From: Gemmatimonadota bacterium
GTDB taxonomy: Bacteria > Gemmatimonadota > Gemmatimonadetes > Gemmatimonadales > GWC2-71-9
NCBI GenBank assembly: GCA_022710485.1
Contig: JAKLGU010000002.1
Location: forward strand, 213,616-277,615
Length of the DNA: 64,000 nt
Direction: 5' to 3'
The translations under genes and the position numbers were made by a program. Shown here in pieces: positions 34,800 to 43,591 of this stretch. Position 1 is the stretch's first letter; every line of letters begins with the position of its first letter. The notes beneath the pieces are model-generated. The model saw only the letters and a list, made by a program, of their open reading frames with translations, did not search any database and was not told the DNA's origin.

Positions 34800-36224
34800 C
34801 TAGCGCTCCACAGGTAACCCCGCACGCTCCCACGCCCCGAATCCGCCGGTCAGGTTGATTACGTCAGTAATGCCTTTCGCCTCCAGCAGGCTCGCCGCGA
34901 TGACCGACCGCCCTCCTCCCTGGCAGTGCAGCACGAGCGGGCGGCCCGCCGGAACGTCATCCAGCTGATCCAGCAGGTACCCCAGAGGAATATTCTCCAC
35001 GCCCGGGAGGCGGCCCGCCTTCCATTCCGCCTGACCCCGCACATCGAGCACCGCCACCTCACCCCGTTCCCGCCGGCGGGCCAGCTCGTCCGGTTCGATG
35101 ATCGCCGTGTTGCCGAAGGCGCGCCCGGCGCTCCCCCATGCCGCGAGCGCGTCGGATCCGAACCACCCCGCGGCCCCATCCAGTCCGATCAGCGCGAGGT
35201 CCCGCAGGACGACGTCGAGCGGCTCCGCCGAATCCCCGCTCACCAGCAGGTAAAACGGCCTGTCATAGCTCAGCAGCCACCCCGCCCACGTGGTGAAGGA
35301 CCGGCCCAGCGGAATGTGGACGGTGCCCGGAATATGGCGGGCCGCGAAGACGTCGCTCGGGCGCGCGTCCACGATGGTGGCGCCGGCCGCGAGGAGCTCC
35401 GGGAGCCGGGTCCCCTCGAGGCGCGGCGGGCGGCGGAGTCCGTCGAGAATCGGCGGCCCGTCGCGGTTCAGGCGCTTCATCTCGGCGAAGTACTTCGGCG
35501 GCTCCGGCTGGTCGGCGAGGACCTGGGCGACGAACTCCTCCTCGGTCTTCGCGCCGAAGGCCCAGTTGAAGAGCTTCTCGTACCCAACGGTGCTCTGCGG
35601 CACCGCGCTCATCCCCTTGCCGCACGCCGAGCCCGCCCCGTGCCCGGGCCAGACCTGGAGGTGGTCCGGGAGGGCGCGGAACTTCTCCAGGCTCTTCCAG
35701 AGTGCGCGCGCGGCGCCATCCGCCGAGCCCGCCACCCGCGCCGCCTTCTCGAGCAGGTCGGGCCGGCCGACGTCGCCCACGAAAACGAAGTCGCCGGTGA
35801 CGACGCCCATCGGCCCCGTGGCGCCCGCGGTATCCGTCACCACGAACGCGAGGTGCTCGGGGGTGTGCCCGGGGGTGTGCAGCACGTCGAAGCGGATGTT
35901 GCCGACCATGAAGTGGTCGCCGTCGTGGAGGAGCACCGCCCCGCCCTGTTTGGCGAAGGCGTATTGCCAGCCGGGCCCCCCCTCGTCGGAGAGGTACATC
36001 ACCGCCCCGGTCAGGTGGGCCAGCTCCCGCGCGCCGGAGAGGAAGTCGGCGTGGATATGGGTCTCGGTCACGTGCGTGATCCGGAGCCCCTCCTCCTCGG
36101 CGGCGCGTACGTACTGCGCGGCGTCGCGGTTGGGATCCAGGACCATCGCCTCGCCGGTGGCGGCGCAACCGATGAGGTAGCTGGTCTGGGCCAGAGTGTC
36201 GTCGTAGAAGCGTTGAAAGAACAT
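34800..36224 (-). CDS. MBL-fold hydrolase with two rhodanese domains (persulfide dioxygenase-like)
   Basis: 474 residues from ATG 36224. The metallo-beta-lactamase domain (1-245) has TETHIHADFLSGARELA, HTPGHTPEHLAF and GDFVFVGDVGRPDL, the glyoxalase II/persulfide dioxygenase (ETHE1/Blh) pattern. Two rhodanese domains follow (about 265-365 and 375-474). The first has YLLVSGDSAEP with Ser where the catalytic Cys should be, so it is probably inactive; the second has VLHCQGGGRSVIAA with Cys intact. Likely role: oxidation of persulfide to sulfite and sulfur transfer in the cytoplasm. It follows the TauE gene by 20 bases, consistent with sulfite export, near an ArsR regulator. Confidence 0.9.
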   Translation of the reverse strand: MFFQRFYDDTLAQTSYLIGCAATGEAMVLDPNRDAAQYVRAAEEEGLRITHVTETHIHADFLSGARELAHLTGAVMYLSDEGGPGWQYAFAKQGGAVLLHDGDHFMVGNIRFDVLHTPGHTPEHLAFVVTDTAGATGPMGVVTGDFVFVGDVGRPDLLEKAARVAGSADGAARALWKSLEKFRALPDHLQVWPGHGAGSACGKGMSAVPQSTVGYEKLFNWAFGAKTEEEFVAQVLADQPEPPKYFAEMKRLNRDGPPILDGLRRPPRLEGTRLPELLAAGATIVDARPSDVFAARHIPGTVHIPLGRSFTTWAGWLLSYDRPFYLLVSGDSAEPLDVVLRDLALIGLDGAAGWFGSDALAAWGSAGRAFGNTAIIEPDELARRRERGEVAVLDVRGQAEWKAGRLPGVENIPLGYLLDQLDDVPAGRPLVLHCQGGGRSVIAASLLEAKGITDVINLTGGFGAWERAGLPVER

Positions 36225-36244
36225 GGACGGGTTCCGATGGAGAG

Positions 36245-36994
36245 CTAGGGCTGACCGGAAATGCTCTTGAGAAGGATGGCAACACCGACGACGACGAGCA
36301 ACACCGCAAATCCCTGGCGGAGATGGCCCGGCTGGACGCGACGGGCGAGCCGGATGCCAAGGAAAACCCCGACGATGGCGATGGCGGTGAAGGCCGCCAT
36401 CATCCGGAGGTCGACGTCCACCTTGCCCCAATACCCGGCGAAGCCGGACGCCGAATTAAGGGCGATGACGCCGAGCGAGGTGCCCACGGCTTCCTTCACC
36501 GGCACGCCCAGCAACAGGACGAGGGCGGGCACAATCAGGAAGCCGCCGCCCACGCCGACCAGCCCGGTCAGGACCCCGACCGCGCCGCCGATGAGCGCCA
36601 CAAGCAGGGGGTGGGGCTTGCTGGCGGGCGCCGCGTCGGCGGGCCGGCCGCGCCACATGAAGAACGACGCGGCGAGCATGACGACGGCGAAGAGCACCAG
36701 CTGGGCCGCCGACGGTACCAGGAGCGCCAGGCGCGCGCCGAGAAAGGTGCCGAGCATGGCCACCGGCGCGAAGGTCAGCACGGCGCGGCCGTTGAGTTCC
36801 CCGCTCCGGAGGCGCCCCAGGGCGCCGGCGGCGCTGGTCACCCCGACCACGGCCAGGCTCATGGCGATGGAGGGCTTCACGTCGTAGCCCAGCACGTAAT
36901 GGAAGATGGGGACGGTGAGCACCGAACCGCCGCCGCCGAGGAGCCCGAGGGAGACGCCGATGACGAGCGCGAGGAGGAGGCCGAGGAGGGGCAT
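36245..36994 (-). CDS. TauE/SafE-family sulfite/sulfonate exporter
   Basis: 249 residues from ATG 36994. Seven to eight membrane helices; both inverted-repeat halves carry the family Gly-rich motif (LGLLGGGGSVLTVPIF and LTGLVGVGGGFLIVPALV). Proposed to export sulfite or related sulfur anions across the inner membrane. It heads the two-gene minus-strand operon with the MBL-rhodanese gene and is divergent from arsR; the AT-rich operator-like site at 37080-37099 lies between them. Confidence 0.9.
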   Translation of the reverse strand: MPLLGLLLALVIGVSLGLLGGGGSVLTVPIFHYVLGYDVKPSIAMSLAVVGVTSAAGALGRLRSGELNGRAVLTFAPVAMLGTFLGARLALLVPSAAQLVLFAVVMLAASFFMWRGRPADAAPASKPHPLLVALIGGAVGVLTGLVGVGGGFLIVPALVLLLGVPVKEAVGTSLGVIALNSASGFAGYWGKVDVDLRMMAAFTAIAIVGVFLGIRLARRVQPGHLRQGFAVLLVVVGVAILLKSISGQP

Positions 36995-37002
36995 CGACGA
37001 AT

Positions 37003-37045
37003 CCTCACCCCCTGTCCCCCTCTCCGGCAAGCGGAGCGGGGGGAC
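37003..37045. repeat. copy of the CTCACCCCCTGTCCCCCTCT hairpin repeat (imperfect)
   Basis: The left half matches the family exactly; the right arm (CGGAGCGGGGGGAC) has changes and the loop reads GGCAAG. It lies just upstream of the tauE ATG, so it would be in that mRNA leader or promoter. Confidence 0.8.
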
Positions 37046-37079
37046 GCGTGGGAGGATGGCGCGTGGAGCGGAAAACTAC

Positions 37080-37099
37080 TATATTACTAGATAGTTGTA
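37080..37099. promoter_or_regulatory. probable ArsR operator, site 1
   Basis: Minus strand TACAACTATCTAGTAATATA, 18 of 20 identical to the site at 43541-43560. It is very AT-rich against a GC-rich background and lies between arsR (ATG 37124) and the divergent tauE (36994). AT-rich imperfect palindromes are typical ArsR-family operators. Confidence 0.65.
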
Positions 37100-37123
37100 T
37101 AGCATTCACGCGGGGAGGATTCC

Positions 37124-37453
37124 ATGGTCGAACTCAGCGACACCACCGCGGCCGCCATCGCCGAGCGCTTCAAGGCGCTGGGCGAGCCGATGCGGCTCCG
37201 GCTGCTCCAGGCGCTCCGCGCCGGCGAGTGCTCGGTCGGCGACCTGGCCGAGCGGACCGGCGGCGGCCAGGCCAACGTGTCCAAGCACCTGCAGGTGCTG
37301 CTGCAGCAGGGGTACGTGGACCGGCGGAAGGAAGGGACCACCAGCTGGTACCGGATCACCGACCCGCAGGTGTTCACGATGTGCGAACTGGTGTGCGGCG
37401 GGCTGGAGGAGGAGCTGAACCGCAAGAAGCAGCTCCTCCGCCGCCGGAAGTAG
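37124..37453 (+). CDS. ArsR-family winged-helix repressor (possible persulfide/thiol sensor)
   Basis: 109 residues from ATG 37124 with GGGGAGGA. HTH core: LAERTGGGQANVSKHLQVL (about 41-60), wing DRRKEGTTSWYRITDP. Cysteines are Cys36 (RAGECSVGDL, start of the HTH region) and Cys87/Cys91 in the last helix. This resembles the placement of reactive cysteines in BigR/SqrR-type sulfide sensors, though the spacing is shorter, so thiol sensing is inference. The MBL-rhodanese and TauE neighbours support a sulfur stimulus. It probably represses itself, the divergent tauE operon and the RND operon via the shared AT-rich sites. Confidence 0.9.
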   Translation: MVELSDTTAAAIAERFKALGEPMRLRLLQALRAGECSVGDLAERTGGGQANVSKHLQVLLQQGYVDRRKEGTTSWYRITDPQVFTMCELVCGGLEEELNRKKQLLRRRK

Positions 37454-37456
37454 CGG

Positions 37457-37663
37457 TCAGGCCTTCTTCGGCTGGCACCCGAAGAGGCGGAACCGGCCGA
37501 AGACCCGCTCAGGCAGGCAAAAGCCTGTGAAGCTCGACTGCAACAGGTTGAATCCCACGAATGCGGTGAACAGGAACCAGGCGGGGTGCACCCAGTAGCC
37601 CAGCGCCACCGAGGCCATCGTGAAGAGCCCTGCCATCCGCCGAATGACGTTTTCGTTGCACAT
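37457..37663 (-). CDS. DUF2892 membrane protein (YgaP-like tail)
   Basis: 68 residues from ATG 37663, after GGAGG. It starts MCNENVIRRMAGLFTMASVA and has two helices (LGYWVHPAWFLFTAFVGFNL), matching the inner-membrane DUF2892 module that is often attached to or encoded near rhodaneses (for example YgaP). Cysteines near both ends. It is the last gene of the RND operon and converges on arsR with 3 bases between stops. Its sulfur-linked family habit supports a common function for the whole region. Confidence 0.85.
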   Translation of the reverse strand: MCNENVIRRMAGLFTMASVALGYWVHPAWFLFTAFVGFNLLQSSFTGFCLPERVFGRFRLFGCQPKKA

Positions 37664-37678
37664 GCTCCACCTCCAATC

Positions 37679-37963
37679 CTAGAAGAACGAGTCGACGGGC
37701 ATCACGGCCACATGCAGCCGCTCGCCCGGGGGGAGTTGCGCCGCGCGGCAGTGCGTGGCGGCGGTCGCCGCCAGCGCGTCCTCCACGACGGAAAAACACA
37801 TCGTCACTTCGCCGGGCCACGCGCGGGTGCCGGCGCGCGGGCCGGTGAGCCCGTGGCCGCGGCCCCCCTCGAAGCAGGTGTGGCCGGGCACGCCGGCCTC
37901 CTCGAGCAGCGCGGTGACGCGGGCCGGCTCGGCGCCGCTGTAGGTCAGGATCAGCATCTTCAT
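37679..37963 (-). CDS. PII-like (DUF3240-type) small regulatory protein
   Basis: 94 residues from ATG 37963, overlapping the RND pump stop by 4 bases. It opens MKMLILTYSGAEPARVTALL, a ferredoxin-like beta-alpha-beta start as in PII/CutA-like proteins. The segment CFEGGRGHGLTGPRAGTRAW corresponds to the flexible T-loop position. Proteins of this type are encoded with RND heavy-metal or other pumps and are thought to bind a small ligand or metal and modulate the partner. The family assignment is moderate; the ligand is unknown. Confidence 0.7.
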   Translation of the reverse strand: MKMLILTYSGAEPARVTALLEEAGVPGHTCFEGGRGHGLTGPRAGTRAWPGEVTMCFSVVEDALAATAATHCRAAQLPPGERLHVAVMPVDSFF

Positions 37964-40900
37964 GCGGTCGCTCCTTCGCGGCGCCGGAGCTCCCAGTAGA
38001 GGAGCGGCACCACCACCATGGTGAGCAGGGTGGCCACGATGGCGCCGCTCATCAGCGCCACGGCGAGGCCCTGAAAGATCGGGTCGAGCACCATCACCAG
38101 CCCGCCGATGACGACGGCGGCGGCGGTGAGCGCGATCGGCCGGAACCGCACCGCGCCCGCCTCCAGCACCGCCTCGCGCAACGGCCGGCCCCGCGCCTCG
38201 GCGAGCTGGATGAAGTCCACCAGCAGGATCGAGTTCCGCACGATGATGCCCGCCAGTGCGATCATCCCGATCATCGACGTGGCGGTGAAGAAGGCGCCGG
38301 TGAGGGCGTGCCCCGGCAGGATACCGATGAGGGTGAGGGGGATCGGCGCCATGATGACGAGCGGGATCTTGAACGACTGGAACCACCCCACCACCAGCAC
38401 GTAGATCAGCACCAGCACCGCGGCGAAGGCCAGGCCGAGGTCGCGGAAGACCTCGATGGTGACCTGCCACTCCCCGTCCCATTTCATGGCCGTCTCGTCG
38501 AGCCGGTCCGGCGCCACGGCGTTGTACCGCGCGATCGCCGCCCCCTCCACCCGCACCGTGTCAAGTGCCTTGTTCATGGCAAGGATGGCGTACACCGGCG
38601 ACTCGATGGTGCCGGCCACGTCGCCGGTGACGTAGATGACGGGGCGGAGATTCTTCCGCATCCGGAGCGGCGAGCGGGTGGTGGACTCCACCGTGACGAA
38701 CCGCCCCAGCGGCGTTGGGCCGCGCGGCGTGGCCACCGGCACCGCCAGCAGCGCCTCGACGCTGCTCCGGTTGGCGAGCCCGAGCCGCGGCACGATGGCG
38801 ACGCCCTCCCGCGCGGTCGGCACGCTGGCCAGCCCGGCGTCGGCGCCCGAGAGCGCCATGGTGAGCACCTGCGCCACCTGTTCGACCGTCACGCCCGCCT
38901 CGGCGGCGCGCACCCGGTCCACGCGGAACGACCGCTTGGCCTGGGGCGCCTCGACGGTCCAGTCCACGTCCACCACGCCCGGCGTGGACTCCATGACCGC
39001 CTTCACCTTCAGGGCGGCGGCGAGCCGGGTGCTATCGTCGGCGGCGTAGACCTCCGCCACCAGGGTCGAGAGCACCGGCGGGCCGGGGGGAATTTCCGCG
39101 ATCTTGGCGTTCGCGCCGAAGCTCCGGGCGATGGAATCCACCGCGGGTCGCACCGCCACCGCGATGTCGTGGCTCTGCCGGCTCCGCTCTCCCTTGGGGA
39201 GGAGGTTGACCTGGACGTCGGCGACGTTGGCGCCGCGGCGCATGAAGTAGTGGCGCACCAGGCCGTTGAAGTTGAACGGCGCGGAGGTGCCGGCGTACGT
39301 CTCGGTGCTGGTCACCTCGGGCACCGTGCGGAGGTACGCGGCCACGGCGCCCGCCGCGGCGTTGGAGGTCTCGAGCGTGGCGCCCTCGGGCAGGTCGAGC
39401 ACCACCTGGAACTCCGACTTGTTGTCGAAGGGCAGCATCTTCACTTCGACGAGCTTGACCGCCAGGAGCCCCATCGACACCAGGAGCAGGCCGACGATCC
39501 CGCCGTAGAATGCCAGCCGGCGCTTCGGGAGGTCCATCAGCGGGGTCATGATGCCGGTGTAGAACTTGGCGAAGCCCGAGAGTTCCTCCGGCTCGTGCGC
39601 CCGGTCGGGCATGTGCGGCCCGGGGGCCACGTGCCCCTTGAGGAGGCGGAGCGCCAGGTAGGGCGTGATGATGAACGCCACCGCAAGCGAGGCGAGCATG
39701 GCCGCCGATGCGCCGACGGGAATGGGGCGCATGTAGGGGCCCATGAGCCCCGAGACGAAGGCCATCGGCAGGATGGCGGCGATGACGGTGAAGGTGGCGA
39801 GGATGGTCGGGTTGCCGACCTCGTCCACCCCCTCGACCGCGGCCACGTCGGGGGAGCGGTCGCCCATCTGGAGGTGGCGGTAGATATTCTCGACGACGAC
39901 GATGGCGTCGTCCACCAGGATGCCGATCGAGAAGATCAGCGCGAACAGCGTGATGCGGTTGAGCGAGTAGCCCAGCGCGTAGTACACGAAGAGCGTCAGC
40001 GCGAGCGTGACCGGCACCGCGACCAATACCACCAGCGCCTCGCGCCAGCCGAGGAAGAGGCCGATCAGGGCGGTGACGGACAGGGTGGCGATCAGGAGAT
40101 GCAGCATCAGCTCGTTCGACTTCTCGCTCGCCGTCTCGCCGTAGTTCCGGGTGACGTCCACCAGCACGTCGGCGGGGAGGAGCCGGCTCCGCGCCTCGTC
40201 CACCCGTGCCAGCGCGGCGTGCGCGATGTCGGTGGCATTGACGCCGGGCCGCTTGGCGACGGCGATGGTCACTGCCTGCGCGCCGTCCTCGCCGCGCGCC
40301 GCGTGGGTCACGTAGTCGGTGGCCTCGGCGGGCGCCTCCACCACCGTCGCCACGTTCCGCAGGTACACCGGCGCGCCGCGGCTGGCGACGACCACGTCGC
40401 CCGCGTCCCGGGCGGAACGAATCGGCGCGCCGACGGTGACGAGGAAGACCTCGTTGGCCGAGGCGAACTCGCCGGCCGGGAGCCGGACGTTGGCGGCACG
40501 GAGCGCCTGCATGACCTCGCCCGGGGTCACGCCGCTCCCGGCCAGACGGGCTGGGTCGAGGGTGACGCGCAGCTGGGTCGGCTCGCCGCCGATCAGGTCG
40601 ATGCGCGCCAGGTCGGGAATCGTGGCAAGCTCGTCGGCCAGGTGGGTGGCCATGGCACGGAGCTCGTCCGAGCCGTAGCCGCCGCCATGCAGCGTGAGCG
40701 CCAGGATCGGCACGTCGTCGATCGAGTGCGGCTTGATCATCGGCGGCATGGCGCCCGGCGGGGCCTGGTCGGCGGCGGAACCCATCTTGGTGAAGACCCG
40801 GCTCACCGCCCGGTCCTGGTTCTCGCCCACCTTGAAGCGCACCGTCACCAGCGTCATCCCCTCGCCGGCCATGGCGTACACGTACTCCACGCCGGGCACC

Positions 40901-41127
40901 TCCCACATCAGCTTCTCGATGGGGCGGGTGAGGAGGTTCTCCACCTCCTCGGGGGAGGCGCCCGGGATCACGGCGATGACGTCGATCATCGGCACCGAGA
41001 TCTGCGGCTCCTCCTCGCGCGGCGTGGCGAGGATGGCGAGGGTGCCCACCGCGAGCGACGCGACGGTGACGAGCGGCGTCAGTTTCGAGCGCAGGAAGGC
41101 CTGCGCCATCCGGCCGGCGATGCCCAT
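37960..41127 (-). CDS. RND efflux permease, second system
   Basis: 1055 residues, full length, 12 helices. N-terminus MGIAGRMAQAFLRSKLTPLV; periplasmic entry EEPQISVPMIDVIAVIPGAS; proton-relay helix FSIGILVDDAIVVVENIYRH with paired Asp. The stretch PGVEYVYAMAGEGMTLVTVR is characteristic of a subgroup distinct from the HAE1 pump at 17278, to which it is only distantly similar. Substrate unknown; the ArsR/sulfur setting raises the possibility of a thiol- or sulfide-linked role. It follows the adaptor gene by 2 bases and overlaps the PII-like gene. Confidence 0.93.
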   Translation of the reverse strand: MGIAGRMAQAFLRSKLTPLVTVASLAVGTLAILATPREEEPQISVPMIDVIAVIPGASPEEVENLLTRPIEKLMWEVPGVEYVYAMAGEGMTLVTVRFKVGENQDRAVSRVFTKMGSAADQAPPGAMPPMIKPHSIDDVPILALTLHGGGYGSDELRAMATHLADELATIPDLARIDLIGGEPTQLRVTLDPARLAGSGVTPGEVMQALRAANVRLPAGEFASANEVFLVTVGAPIRSARDAGDVVVASRGAPVYLRNVATVVEAPAEATDYVTHAARGEDGAQAVTIAVAKRPGVNATDIAHAALARVDEARSRLLPADVLVDVTRNYGETASEKSNELMLHLLIATLSVTALIGLFLGWREALVVLVAVPVTLALTLFVYYALGYSLNRITLFALIFSIGILVDDAIVVVENIYRHLQMGDRSPDVAAVEGVDEVGNPTILATFTVIAAILPMAFVSGLMGPYMRPIPVGASAAMLASLAVAFIITPYLALRLLKGHVAPGPHMPDRAHEPEELSGFAKFYTGIMTPLMDLPKRRLAFYGGIVGLLLVSMGLLAVKLVEVKMLPFDNKSEFQVVLDLPEGATLETSNAAAGAVAAYLRTVPEVTSTETYAGTSAPFNFNGLVRHYFMRRGANVADVQVNLLPKGERSRQSHDIAVAVRPAVDSIARSFGANAKIAEIPPGPPVLSTLVAEVYAADDSTRLAAALKVKAVMESTPGVVDVDWTVEAPQAKRSFRVDRVRAAEAGVTVEQVAQVLTMALSGADAGLASVPTAREGVAIVPRLGLANRSSVEALLAVPVATPRGPTPLGRFVTVESTTRSPLRMRKNLRPVIYVTGDVAGTIESPVYAILAMNKALDTVRVEGAAIARYNAVAPDRLDETAMKWDGEWQVTIEVFRDLGLAFAAVLVLIYVLVVGWFQSFKIPLVIMAPIPLTLIGILPGHALTGAFFTATSMIGMIALAGIIVRNSILLVDFIQLAEARGRPLREAVLEAGAVRFRPIALTAAAVVIGGLVMVLDPIFQGLAVALMSGAIVATLLTMVVVPLLYWELRRREGATA

Positions 41128-41129
41128 GA

Positions 41130-42149
41130 TCAGCGCTCCCCGCCGGCCACCACGACGGTGTCGCCGGCGGCGAGGCCGGAGAGCACCTCGACGGCGCCAT
41201 CCGTCGTGCGGCCGACCTTGACCCAGCGGAGCGTGGCCTGGCCGTCGGCGACGGTGCGCACGCCGGCAAGGTCGCCCTGACGGATGATGGCGGCCGCCGG
41301 CACCAGGATGGCGCGGCGCATCCCGCGCGGCAGCGCCAGCGTGGCGGAACTCCCGCTCAGGAACTGGCCGCCCGGATTGGGGACGAGTGCGTTGACGGTG
41401 TAGAGGTTGCCGCCGGAAGGCACGACCCCCTCGACCTTGGCCTGGACGGAGACGTCGCCGATGGTGGCCATCACGGGGGTGCCGGCCTTGAGGCCCCGGA
41501 CCGCCTCGGGCGCTGCACTGACCGTCACCCGCAGCGTGCTGGCGTCCTCCACGCTCACGAGCGGCGCGCCGGGCGCCGCGAAGGAGCCGGGATCCACGAA
41601 CCGGCGGGTCACGACGCCCGCGAACGGCGCGCGGACGTCGGCGTACGAGGCGGTGGCGTCGAGCTCGGCGGCCATGGCCCTGGCGCTCGCCACCGCGGCG
41701 GTGGCCCGGGCGAGCCCCGTCTCGGCTTGGTCGAGCTGCGCCTTCGTCGCGGCGCTGTCGGCATAGAGGGCGCGGATCCGGCCGACCTGCACCGTCGCGT
41801 CGGCATGCACCGCGCTGGCCTCGGCGAGGCCGGCCTCGACCTGGGCGCGCTTGGCGTCGAGGTCGCGCGCGTCGAGCCGGACCAGCGTCTGTCCCGAGGC
41901 CACGCGGTCGCCCTCGTGCACCGGCACAGAGGTGACCGAGCCCATCAGCTTGGTGCTCAGGGTGGCCGCGCGGATCGGCTCGGCGATGCCGGCCGCCTCG
42001 AAGGCGTCGAGGACGGTGGTGTCGGTGACCGCTACGGCCGTGCCGCCGAGCGGCAGCTTCTCACCCGGGACGTTCTCGGCGTCGGAGCCGCAGGCCCCAA
42101 TGGCAAGGCTCGCCATCAGAATGCCGGTGACCGGAAGGATCTTGCGCAT
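41130..42149 (-). CDS. RND efflux periplasmic adaptor lipoprotein, second system
   Basis: 339 residues. Lipobox LMASLAIGACGSD. Barrel-sandwich halves (LSTKLMGSVTSVPVHEGDRV and ADVRAPFAGVVTRRFVDPGS) surround a coiled-coil hairpin rich in Ala (ALYADSAATKAQLDQAETGL). The C-terminal part (AAIIRQGDLAGVRTVADGQA, KVGRTTDGAVEVLSGLAAGD) is the membrane-proximal domain. It joins the pump to TolC. One base separates it from the TolC stop. Confidence 0.92.
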   Translation of the reverse strand: MRKILPVTGILMASLAIGACGSDAENVPGEKLPLGGTAVAVTDTTVLDAFEAAGIAEPIRAATLSTKLMGSVTSVPVHEGDRVASGQTLVRLDARDLDAKRAQVEAGLAEASAVHADATVQVGRIRALYADSAATKAQLDQAETGLARATAAVASARAMAAELDATASYADVRAPFAGVVTRRFVDPGSFAAPGAPLVSVEDASTLRVTVSAAPEAVRGLKAGTPVMATIGDVSVQAKVEGVVPSGGNLYTVNALVPNPGGQFLSGSSATLALPRGMRRAILVPAAAIIRQGDLAGVRTVADGQATLRWVKVGRTTDGAVEVLSGLAAGDTVVVAGGER

Positions 42150-42150
42150 G

Positions 42151-43497
42151 TCAATTCTCCAGGACAGAAAGCACCATTAGGTCGGCACCGGCGGCCTGCC
42201 GGGCCGCCGCATCGGCGGTGATGGTCTGGTAACGGGCGTCGGACAGGCCGAGCCGGGTCTGGGTCTCGACCGCGGCGGCACTGAGGAGTTCGGCGACGGT
42301 GGCGAGGCCACCGGCGTACTTCTTCGCCACGATGCGGTGGGCCTCGCTCCCCTGCTCCACCGCCACCTCGGCGATGCCGAGCCGGGCGACGGCCACGGCG
42401 AGTTGAGTCCGCGTGGCGTTCCGCTCGAGGGCGGCCTTCGCCTCGGCGGCCTCGGCCATGGCGCGCGCGGCGTCGGCGCGGCCCAGCGCCGCCTGCCGGC
42501 CGCCGATCTCGGAGGCGCCGGCGAAGGGCGTCCACGACGCCATGACGCCGACCGTGTAGCTGCTCTGGCCGCCGAAGAGCTGGTCTGGGCTGTTCCAGTC
42601 GAACCGGCCGAAGCCGTTGAGTCGCGGGATGTAGGCAGCGTTGGCCCGGCGCACGTCGCGCTGGGCGGCCTCGATGCCGAATTGCGCGGCGGTCACGTCG
42701 AGCCGGGCCGACGCGGAGTCGCCGGCGGGGAGTGACAGGAGACTCCGGATCTGGGCGGCGGAGGGGAGCGAATCGGGCAGGACGAAGGCGGTGTCGCCCG
42801 GCTGGCCGAGCATCAACGCCAGTTGCGCCCGGGCAATGGCCGCGTTGCCGCGCGCGCCGATGAGTTGCGCCTCGACCTGGCCGGCCTGCACGGCGGCGAG
42901 GAGTGCGTCGGACTTGGTGGCGAGGCCGTTGGTGACCATCGATTCGGCCGCGCGCACGTGCGCCCGGGCCGCGGCGGTGGCGGCCTCGAGAGTCAGCACC
43001 TGTTCGCGGGCCAGGATGGCACCGAAATAGGCGCGCGCCACGTCCACCCGCGTCGTTTGGCGAGTCCAGCCGGCGCCGGCCTCGGCGGCCGCACCGGCGC
43101 TCGAGGCGGCGGCCCGCCCGTACCAGGCGTCCACGTTGATGAGCGGCACCTCGGCGACGAGGCCGCCGGTCCAGTTGGTCACCACCTCGGGATAGTTGAG
43201 GCTCGCCGGGTCGAAGGAGGCCATGGTCACGCCCCGCTGCTGCAGCGTGAAGCCGAAGGCGGCGAGCGGGTTGTCGGTCTGGGCCCAGCCGGCCTCGGCG
43301 CGCAGCGTGGGGAGGATCCCCTGGAGCGCGGAGGTGGCCTGGGCGCCCTGGGCGCGGGCGCCGCCGGCGGCGATCCGGTTGGCGTAGGCGGCCGAGTCGG
43401 CCCGCCGGAAGGCATCGGCCAGGGTCAGCGGCGCCTGCGCGCGGAGCGGCGCGGCAAGCGTGAGGGTCAGGGCGACAAGGATGGTCGGTCTCAGCAT
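42151..43497 (-). CDS. TolC-family outer-membrane protein, second system
   Basis: 448 residues from ATG 43497, the first codon before a signal peptide (ILVALTLTLAAPLRA, then Q); AAGGA lies upstream. The two TolC repeats start at LTLADAFRRADSAAYANRI and near ARLDVTAAQFGIEAAQRDVR. Rich in Ala and coiled-coil heptads as usual. First gene of the operon TolC-adaptor-RND-PII-like-DUF2892. The operator-like site at 43541-43560 sits 43 bases upstream of the ATG, overlapping where the promoter should be. Confidence 0.92.
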   Translation of the reverse strand: MLRPTILVALTLTLAAPLRAQAPLTLADAFRRADSAAYANRIAAGGARAQGAQATSALQGILPTLRAEAGWAQTDNPLAAFGFTLQQRGVTMASFDPASLNYPEVVTNWTGGLVAEVPLINVDAWYGRAAASSAGAAAEAGAGWTRQTTRVDVARAYFGAILAREQVLTLEAATAAARAHVRAAESMVTNGLATKSDALLAAVQAGQVEAQLIGARGNAAIARAQLALMLGQPGDTAFVLPDSLPSAAQIRSLLSLPAGDSASARLDVTAAQFGIEAAQRDVRRANAAYIPRLNGFGRFDWNSPDQLFGGQSSYTVGVMASWTPFAGASEIGGRQAALGRADAARAMAEAAEAKAALERNATRTQLAVAVARLGIAEVAVEQGSEAHRIVAKKYAGGLATVAELLSAAAVETQTRLGLSDARYQTITADAAARQAAGADLMVLSVLEN

Positions 43498-43540
43498 GCG
43501 GTGGCGTCCTTGGTTGGGCGTCGGTGCCCTTTCAGTAATG

Positions 43541-43560
43541 TACAACTATATAGTTATATA
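43541..43560. promoter_or_regulatory. probable ArsR operator, site 2
   Basis: TACAACTATATAGTTATATA, containing the perfect palindrome AACTATATAGTT. It overlaps TATAAC/TATATA candidates for the -10 of the minus-strand RND operon. Nearly identical to the site beside arsR at 37080-37099. Confidence 0.65.
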
Positions 43561-43591
43561 CAAGAGATGTCAACACCCCCGCCCTGGACGG

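Noticed and set aside
38308..41280. Plus-strand frame of about 990 residues opposite the second RND pump
   Set aside because: Antisense shadow of a well-supported pump gene with His/Asp/Gln-rich composition.
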